Below are positions 5,658 through 10,382 of a DNA stretch of 10,382 bases, in pieces. The notes under the pieces were generated by a model that did not search any database, was not told the origin of the DNA, and worked only from the letters and a program-made list of their open reading frames with translations. The position numbers and the translations under genes were made by a program. Source of the DNA: Citromicrobium sp. (GTDB lineage: Bacteria > Pseudomonadota > Alphaproteobacteria > Sphingomonadales > Sphingomonadaceae). The stretch lies in assembly GCA_003248395.1 (NCBI GenBank), contig QFNA01000080.1, positions 1 through 10,382 on the forward strand, read 5' to 3'. The number at the start of each line of letters is the position of its first letter. Position 1 is the stretch's first letter.

Positions 5658-7820
5658 TCAGCGAACGATATCCATCTCGTCGATCAGCCCTTGCGCGCCG
5701 TCGACCTTGTCCATCACCCACAGCATGTAACGCGTATCGACGTGAATCGTCCGCGTCGTGCGTGGGTCGAAGTCCCAGTCCGAATTGACGCTTTCGAACG
5801 TCCCGTCGAACAGCAGGCCGACCAGCTCTGCCCGCGCATTGAGCGTGGCCGAGCCGCTGTTGCCGCCGGTACTGTCGAGATCGGATAGGAAATTCACCGG
5901 CACCGAGCCGATGCTTTCCAGCGCATAGGGTCCGTAGTCCTTCTCGCGGATTTCCTGCAGCTGGCGCGCCGGCGCATTGAAGGGATCCTCGCCAGTGTCC
6001 TTCTCGGTGATGCCTTCAAGCGTGGTGAACGGCATGTAGGCCATGCCATCCTTGGGCGATCCACCCAGCACATTGCCATAAGTGACGCGCAGCGTGGAAT
6101 TCGCATCGGGATAGGTGAGCTGATCCTGCGAACGCTGCCATTCGGTGATCGCTTCCATATAGGCAGGCCGCAGCGCCAGCGCCCGACCCGAACGCTGCTC
6201 GGCCTCGTCCTCCAGCCCGCGCTCGTATTCGTACAGCGCAACGGCCAGCTTCATGAACGGATCGTCGCTCGCCTCGAGCTGTGCAGGCGTCGCCTCCATC
6301 AGCGAAAGCCGCGTTTCCGCATTGTCGAGTTCGCTGTTGGCGTAGTAGCCATCGAGCTTGGTCGACAGTGCCGCCTGGTCGATCTCGCCCTTCAGGCCCA
6401 GGGCATTGTCGAATACGGCAACGCGGTTCTCGGCCGGCTCTTCGAGATAGCGGTCGAGGAACAACATCCAGGTCGCCTTGTCCACCGAGGCCTCGTACCG
6501 GCGGTCCAGCGCCTGAAGGCCCTGACGGAAGAACGTCATGTCGCGCTCCTGATAGCCCGGCTCGCGCTGGGCATCGGGCTTCTGACGCTCGTGAGAAAGG
6601 CAATAGAGCCGCTGTGCTGCCGAAAGCAGCGCCGGGCGCGTCGCATTGCCGTACCAGAAGGCCTTGCGCGCCGCCGCCGCACTTTCCTGCGACAGCGCCT
6701 GCAGGCCGGCAATCGCCTCGCCATAGGCTGCACGGTCGCCATCGGCGGCGATCCACGCGGCCAGTTCCTGTTCCCGCGCACGACGCCGGTCGACCAGGCC
6801 GACGCGCCGCGCACCGTCGAGCTGCCCGCGCGTGTTCTTCTCGTAATTGTTCAGCCCGGCGAGCAGCGATTCATACTTCACCCGCGCGTCCGATCCTTCC
6901 GGTGCCGCAGCCTCGATCGTGTCGATCCAGTCGTTCAGCAGCTTCACATTCGTCGGATAGGTCCAGGAAAACGTGTTCTCGACTTCGGCCAGCGTGGCAT
7001 AGCGCGAGGTCGAGCCGGGATAGCCTGCGGCCATCACGAAATCGCCATCTTCCAGACCCGCGGCGCTCACTTTCAGGTGATGCTCGGGCTCGTAAGGAAC
7101 GTTCTCCTCCGCGAAATCGGCGGCCGAACCGTCGGGCGCGAAGTAGGCGCGATAGAAGGCAAAGTCCCCCGTGTGACGCGGCCACATCCAGTTATCGATA
7201 TCGCCGCCATATTTGCCGATCGAATCCGCGGGCGCATAGACGATACGGACATCGCGCACCTCCAGCCGCTTGATCAGCGTGTATTCGTCGCCCCCGTAAA
7301 AGCTGGCGACCTGGCAGCGATGGCCCGCGTCCTGCTCGCATTCGGCGGTGATGTCCTTCATCCGCTGCTCGACCGTGTCGTAACGCTGCTTCGGATCCAT
7401 GGCATCGATGCCCTGGCGCATGCGGTCGGTCACATCGGTGATTTCGGTCGTCACGTAAATCCGCGATCCGGGCGCGGCGGGCAGCTCGTCGCCCTTCGCC
7501 TTGGCGAGAAAACCGTTGGCGAGATAATTGTTCTCGGCGGTCGAATTGTACTGCACCGATCCGCGCGCGCAGTGGTGATTGGTGACAACCAGACCTTCCG
7601 GCGAAACGAAACTGGCCGAGCAGCCACCCAGCGAAACGATTGCGCCCATCGGGAAACCCGTGAGGTCGGACAGCGACTCGGGATCGATTTCGAGGCCGGT
7701 TTCGCGCAAGTCCTTGGCGATTTCGGGCAACTGGCCGGGGGTAAACATCCCCTCCTTGGCCATCAGCGGTGTGGTTGCGGTGCAGGCAAGCAGAGCGGCA
7801 AGCGTGGCGATCTTACGCAT
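5658..7820 (-). CDS. S46 family dipeptidyl-peptidase (DPP7/DPP11 type), secreted
   Basis: The 720-residue protein is a full-length S46 serine exopeptidase, which removes dipeptides from the N-termini of oligopeptides in the periplasm. A Sec signal peptide is visible at 1-21 (TPLMA, then KEG). The catalytic His lies in TNHHC (His82/His83). Asp219 in WPRHTGDF is the likely catalytic acid, and Ser655 sits in GGNSGSATLN. Asn210 and Trp211 in DNWMWP match residues that grip the substrate amino terminus in known S46 structures, and Asp672 matches a third. The residue 18 positions after the Ser is Gly673. In characterised enzymes Gly there goes with DPP7-like preference for hydrophobic P1 residues, whereas Arg gives DPP11-like acidic preference. 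The start is ATG at 7820 with GGGGGA 9 bases upstream. The gene converges with the M16 operon and shares its terminator. Confidence 0.95.
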   Translation of the reverse strand: MRKIATLAALLACTATTPLMAKEGMFTPGQLPEIAKDLRETGLEIDPESLSDLTGFPMGAIVSLGGCSASFVSPEGLVVTNHHCARGSVQYNSTAENNYLANGFLAKAKGDELPAAPGSRIYVTTEITDVTDRMRQGIDAMDPKQRYDTVEQRMKDITAECEQDAGHRCQVASFYGGDEYTLIKRLEVRDVRIVYAPADSIGKYGGDIDNWMWPRHTGDFAFYRAYFAPDGSAADFAEENVPYEPEHHLKVSAAGLEDGDFVMAAGYPGSTSRYATLAEVENTFSWTYPTNVKLLNDWIDTIEAAAPEGSDARVKYESLLAGLNNYEKNTRGQLDGARRVGLVDRRRAREQELAAWIAADGDRAAYGEAIAGLQALSQESAAAARKAFWYGNATRPALLSAAQRLYCLSHERQKPDAQREPGYQERDMTFFRQGLQALDRRYEASVDKATWMLFLDRYLEEPAENRVAVFDNALGLKGEIDQAALSTKLDGYYANSELDNAETRLSLMEATPAQLEASDDPFMKLAVALYEYERGLEDEAEQRSGRALALRPAYMEAITEWQRSQDQLTYPDANSTLRVTYGNVLGGSPKDGMAYMPFTTLEGITEKDTGEDPFNAPARQLQEIREKDYGPYALESIGSVPVNFLSDLDSTGGNSGSATLNARAELVGLLFDGTFESVNSDWDFDPRTTRTIHVDTRYMLWVMDKVDGAQGLIDEMDIVR

Positions 7821-7929
7821 GAATTTCAGTCCCCCAGGCGTATTGACGATTCCCCTTGGCTAGGCCGTGGCGCAACAGGGGGCAAGCGCGACATCTGCGA
7901 ATGACATATCCGCCCGACCAATATCCGCT
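7821..7929. other. Intergenic region upstream of the S46 gene and downstream of trmL
   Basis: These 109 bases must contain the S46 promoter (reading leftwards) and any end of the gatB-trmL transcript. Two copies of ATATCCGC (7906-7913 and 7921-7928) lie near the trmL stop. CATATC at 7905 can pair weakly with GATATG at 7933. No GC-rich hairpin with a T-run is present, so trmL transcription may read into the S46 gene. I could not identify a convincing promoter. Confidence 0.35.
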
Positions 7930-8385
7930 TCAGATATGGCCCCGGATGGCCTGGTAGGCTGCGGCCGCCACCGTATTGGCGAGATTGAGCGAACGCACCT
8001 TGTCCGAACGCATCGGCAGTCGAACCATCTGGTCACGGTGGGCGGAAACGATCGCTTCCGGAATCCCTTTCGTCTCGCGCCCGAAAACGAGATAGGCGTC
8101 ATCGGGATAATCCGGTTCGTAGAAGCTGCGGTTCGCAAACTCCTCGAACAGGAACAGCTGGTCATGGCGCGGGGTTCGCTCGCTCATGAACGCATCCCAA
8201 TTGGCGAACTCCACCAGCCGGATATGCGGCCAATAATCCAGCCCCGAACGCTTCACCCGCTTGTCCGAAATATCGAAGCCGAGAGGATGGATCAGCACCA
8301 GCTCCATATCGAGCGCCACGCAGGTGCGGCCCACCGCGCCGGTGTTGCCGGGAATTTCCGGCTGGACGAGAACGATGGAGGTCAT
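7930..8385 (-). CDS. trmL: tRNA (cytidine(34)-2'-O)-methyltransferase, SPOUT family
   Basis: This 151-residue protein matches TrmL (YibK), a dimeric SPOUT methyltransferase. TrmL uses S-adenosylmethionine to 2'-O-methylate the wobble nucleotide of certain leucine tRNAs. Diagnostic motifs are PEIPGNTGAVGRTC (9-22), the SAM-loop motif LVFGRETKGIP (99-109) and the knot motif RSLNLANTVAAAAYQA (131-146). The length matches stand-alone TrmL and there is no extra RNA-binding domain. The start is ATG at 8385. It overlaps the stop of the upstream membrane-protein gene as ATGA and lacks a strong ribosome binding site of its own, so translation is probably coupled. An in-frame extension to 8592 exists but would run through the neighbouring gene and lacks family similarity. 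Confidence 0.92.
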   Translation of the reverse strand: MTSIVLVQPEIPGNTGAVGRTCVALDMELVLIHPLGFDISDKRVKRSGLDYWPHIRLVEFANWDAFMSERTPRHDQLFLFEEFANRSFYEPDYPDDAYLVFGRETKGIPEAIVSAHRDQMVRLPMRSDKVRSLNLANTVAAAAYQAIRGHI

Positions 8386-8813
8386 CTCGAGCGGAACAGA
8401 CCGACAAGGAATAGCCCCCATCCGAGGACCATTGCGACACTCGATACCATGATGAGGGAGGTCACTACGGTTTCTGCAAGAGGTTCCGCTTCGTATCCAG
8501 CGCCTGCGATTGGCAGGCTGTCGCTTGCCCCGGTCATCGCCGATAAAGTCAGGGCGACCCACAACCCCACCATACCCACAGCGAGCGACCATCGCGCAAT
8601 TCGCTCGATCAACCCGTCAAGCTGCGCGTGCTGCCAGAGCAATGCCGCGAGCATCACGGCCATCCCGCTCTGAACCGCAGTCAAATGCGCTGACAGGCCC
8701 ATGCGAGCATTCGCGAATTGGTCGATGGCAGCTCCCTGCAGGAGTCCGATCATGAACAACGACGCACCGACGATGGCGAGCGAGCGCGCCTCCGTCGAGA
8801 GCCGCGATGGCAT
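8382..8813 (-). CDS. Four-helix membrane protein, hydroxylaminobenzene mutase-like
   Basis: The 143-residue product has four predicted membrane helices (numbering from this ATG: about 11-30, 43-62, 75-95 and 114-140). It resembles the HabA/HabB hydroxylaminobenzene mutase group, small membrane proteins known to convert hydroxylaminobenzene to 2-aminophenol in nitrobenzene degraders. The similarity I recognise is in ANARMGLSAHLTAVQSG, LPIAGAGYEAEPLAETVV and the closing LGWGLFLVGLFRSR. Most homologues in genomes are untested, and nothing nearby points to nitroarene metabolism, so the enzymatic role is doubtful. The ATG at 8813 shares its A with the gatB stop (TGATG); a GTG three bases earlier is an alternative. 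The 3' end overlaps the trmL start by four bases. It sits between two translation genes, which suggests co-expression rather than a shared pathway. Confidence 0.65.
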   Translation of the reverse strand: MPSRLSTEARSLAIVGASLFMIGLLQGAAIDQFANARMGLSAHLTAVQSGMAVMLAALLWQHAQLDGLIERIARWSLAVGMVGLWVALTLSAMTGASDSLPIAGAGYEAEPLAETVVTSLIMVSSVAMVLGWGLFLVGLFRSR

Positions 8814-10309
8814 CACCCCAGCTTGTCCTGCAGGATCTGGTTGACCACCGCCGGGTTGGCCTTGCCCTGCATCGCCTTCATCGTCTGGCCGACGAAGAAG
8901 CCGAACAGCTTGTCTTTCCCGCCGCGATACTCGGCGACCTTGTCTTCATTGGCGGCGATGATTTCGTCGATCTTGGCCTCGATCGCGCCGGTGTCGCTGA
9001 CCTGCTTGAGGCCGCGTTCATCGGCGATGGCCTCCGGCTCGCCGCCCTCCTTGAGGACGATCTCGAATATCTCTTTCGCCTGACCGCCGGAAATTTCGCC
9101 CTTGTCCTGCATGGCGAGGATGCTGGCCTGCGCCTCGGCAGTGGCATTGGCCATGTTGGCTTCATCACCCAGCGATTTGACCACGCCTGGCGCCACAGAG
9201 AGCGCCCAGTTGGCGACCTGCGTGGCCACCTTCGCTTCGGGCTTGCCGATCTTGGCAGCGGCCGCCGCCAACAGCGTTTCGAAGCGCGCGAAGGTTTCCA
9301 CCTCGGCCGTCAGCTCGCGCGCATTATAGGGTGTCAGGCCCAGTTCGCTCTCATAGCGGGCACGCTTGGCATCGGGAAGTTCGGGCAGGCTCTCGCGGCA
9401 TTCGGCGAGGAAATCCTCTTCCAGTTCTAGCGGCAGCAGGTCGGGATCGGGGAAATAGCGATAGTCATGCGCGTCTTCCTTGCTGCGCATCGTCCGCGTC
9501 GTGCCGGTGCCCGGATCGAACAGGCGCGTTTCCTGATCGACCGTGCCTCCATTCTCCAGCACATCGACCTGGCGGTTCGCCTCGTATTCGATGACCTGCA
9601 TCACGAAGCGCACCGAATTGACGTTCTTCGTCTCGGTCCGCGTGCCGAATTCCTCGCCCGGCTTGCGCACGCTGACATTGACGTCGGCGCGCATCGAGCC
9701 TTCTTCCATATTGCCGTCGCAACTCCCGACATAGCGCAGGATGCTGCGTAGCTTGCGGACATAGGCACCCGCCTCGGCAGGCGAGCGCATGTCGGGGCGG
9801 CTGACGATTTCCATCAGCGCCACGCCGCTGCGGTTGAGGTCGACATAGGACATGGTCGGATGCTGGTCGTGCATCAGCTTGCCCGCGTCCTGCTCGACAT
9901 GGATGCGCTCGATACCGATCACCTTGTCCTCGGCAATCCCGGCCTTTTCGTCAGCCTCGATATGCAACTGCCCCTCGCCCACCAGCGGGTGGTAAAGCTG
10001 GCTGATCTGGTAGCCCTGCGGAAGATCGGCGTAGAAGTAGTTCTTGCGGTCGAACCGGCTCCATGTGTTGATCTGCGCCTCGATCGCCATGCCGGTGCGG
10101 ACCGCCTGACGGATGCATTCGCGATTAGGCACAGGCAGCATCCCGGGCATCGCCGCGTCGACGAGACTGACCTGCGAATTCGGCTCTGCCCCAAAGGCGG
10201 TGGAAGCGCCCGAAAACAGCTTGGCAGCAGAGGTCACCTGCGCGTGGACCTCAAGGCCGATCACGACCTCCCATTCGCCGGTTGCGCCCTGGATGCGGTA
10301 ATTAGTCAT
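8813..10309 (-). CDS. gatB: Asp-tRNA(Asn)/Glu-tRNA(Gln) amidotransferase subunit B
   Basis: GatB is the tRNA-binding and kinase subunit of the GatCAB complex, which converts Glu-tRNA(Gln) and Asp-tRNA(Asn) to the amidated forms in bacteria lacking the matching synthetases. The 498-residue length is typical. Signatures include VIGLEVHAQ (16-24), DRKNYFYADLPQGYQISQ (87-104), MSYVDLNRSGVALMEIVSRP (153-172), GSMRADVNVSVR (204-215), the ETKNVNSVRF segment and HDYRYFPDPDLLPL (281-294). From about residue 350 to the end is the YqeY-like helical domain that contacts the tRNA elbow, closing with MQGKANPAVVNQILQDKLG. The start is ATG at 10309 with AAGG 9 bases upstream. gatA and gatC are not in the window. 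Downstream the gene overlaps the membrane-protein gene, forming a three-gene operon with trmL. Confidence 0.97.
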   Translation of the reverse strand: MTNYRIQGATGEWEVVIGLEVHAQVTSAAKLFSGASTAFGAEPNSQVSLVDAAMPGMLPVPNRECIRQAVRTGMAIEAQINTWSRFDRKNYFYADLPQGYQISQLYHPLVGEGQLHIEADEKAGIAEDKVIGIERIHVEQDAGKLMHDQHPTMSYVDLNRSGVALMEIVSRPDMRSPAEAGAYVRKLRSILRYVGSCDGNMEEGSMRADVNVSVRKPGEEFGTRTETKNVNSVRFVMQVIEYEANRQVDVLENGGTVDQETRLFDPGTGTTRTMRSKEDAHDYRYFPDPDLLPLELEEDFLAECRESLPELPDAKRARYESELGLTPYNARELTAEVETFARFETLLAAAAAKIGKPEAKVATQVANWALSVAPGVVKSLGDEANMANATAEAQASILAMQDKGEISGGQAKEIFEIVLKEGGEPEAIADERGLKQVSDTGAIEAKIDEIIAANEDKVAEYRGGKDKLFGFFVGQTMKAMQGKANPAVVNQILQDKLG

Positions 10310-10382
10310 CGTCTATTACCTTGCCGTTCTGATTAAAACGCGTCTCGCCCATGCCATGCGATTTTGCAAAGCGGTCGAGTAG
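10302..10382 (-). CDS. Possible 3' end of an unrecognised gene upstream of gatB
   Basis: One frame stays open from the right edge to a TAA at 10304-10302. It gives 26 residues ending in FAKSHGMGETRFNQNGKVID plus two Asp, and overlaps the gatB start by 8 bases. The tail does not look like the end of GatA, which is the usual neighbour. The other two minus-strand frames are also open for part of this stretch, and third-position GC is not high (about 58%). The region could therefore equally be a leader or non-coding. I list it because overlapping stops and starts are the rule in this operon. Confidence 0.3.
   Translation of the reverse strand, partial: LLDRFAKSHGMGETRFNQNGKVIDDD

Noticed and set aside
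6591..7904. 437-residue open frame on the plus strand opposite the S46 gene
   Set aside because: Arg/His/Gly-rich shadow translation typical of high-GC antisense frames. The minus strand encodes a full S46 enzyme with all catalytic motifs.
7821..7929. Promoter for the S46 gene (candidate TTGCCC/TAGCCA on the minus strand)
   Set aside because: The -10 match is too poor to call.
8386..8592. In-frame N-terminal extension of trmL
   Set aside because: The extra residues are not like any TrmL and would overlap most of the upstream membrane-protein gene. The family start motif begins at the ATG at 8385.
7867..8673. 268-residue plus-strand frame opposite trmL and the membrane-protein gene
   Set aside because: Antisense shadow. 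It spans two real overlapping genes and shows no domain signature.
8807..9430. 207-residue plus-strand frame opposite gatB
   Set aside because: Antisense of the conserved YqeY-like domain of GatB; no recognisable motifs.
1..10382. Mobile elements, CRISPR arrays, tRNA or rRNA genes, phage genes, toxin-antitoxin pairs
   Set aside because: No transposase, terminal inverted repeats, spaced direct repeats or tRNA cloverleaf could be seen. Intergenic gaps are all under 160 bases and genes show uniform high-GC character.

Overview
The window looks like ordinary chromosome from a high-GC alphaproteobacterium, probably Sphingomonadales (Erythrobacter- or Sphingomonas-like). The support is the strong GC bias, the protein set (M16 lipoprotein, S46 dipeptidyl-peptidase, a small beta-rich sphingomonad-type protein) and the sequence style of the ClpB N-terminus. 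This placement is inference from recognised families; no search was run. I see no tRNA, rRNA, insertion sequence, phage gene, CRISPR array or attachment site.

Left block (1-2201, all minus strand): a HerA-type P-loop ATPase with a C-terminal winged-helix-like region starts at 2201. It is followed 43 bases later by csaA, a tRNA-binding OB-fold protein. The 5' part of the disaggregase gene clpB comes next, overlaps the end of csaA and runs off the left edge. The first ~16 residues of ClpB do not look like the family. A 158-base divergent intergenic region (2202-2359) separates this block from the next.

Middle block (2360-7820): a 958-residue two-unit M16 zinc-peptidase lipoprotein and a 100-residue beta-rich protein lie on the plus strand. 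They converge on a minus-strand secreted S46 dipeptidyl-peptidase. Between the converging genes is a perfect GC-rich hairpin flanked by T-rich runs on both strands, so it can serve as a shared terminator. Both peptidases carry export signals. Together they suggest degradation of peptides in the cell envelope, with M16 cutting oligopeptides and S46 releasing dipeptides.

Right block (7930-10382, all minus strand): gatB (amidotransferase subunit B), a four-helix membrane protein resembling hydroxylaminobenzene mutase, and trmL (tRNA wobble 2'-O-methyltransferase) are joined by TGATG and ATGA stop/start overlaps. This is a tight, probably translationally coupled operon. A possible 3' end of another gene overlaps the gatB start at the right edge.

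Most of this is housekeeping. The points most worth a second look are the odd ClpB start, the HerA-type ATPase without a visible NurA partner, the membrane protein wedged between two translation genes, and the triple-repeat small protein.
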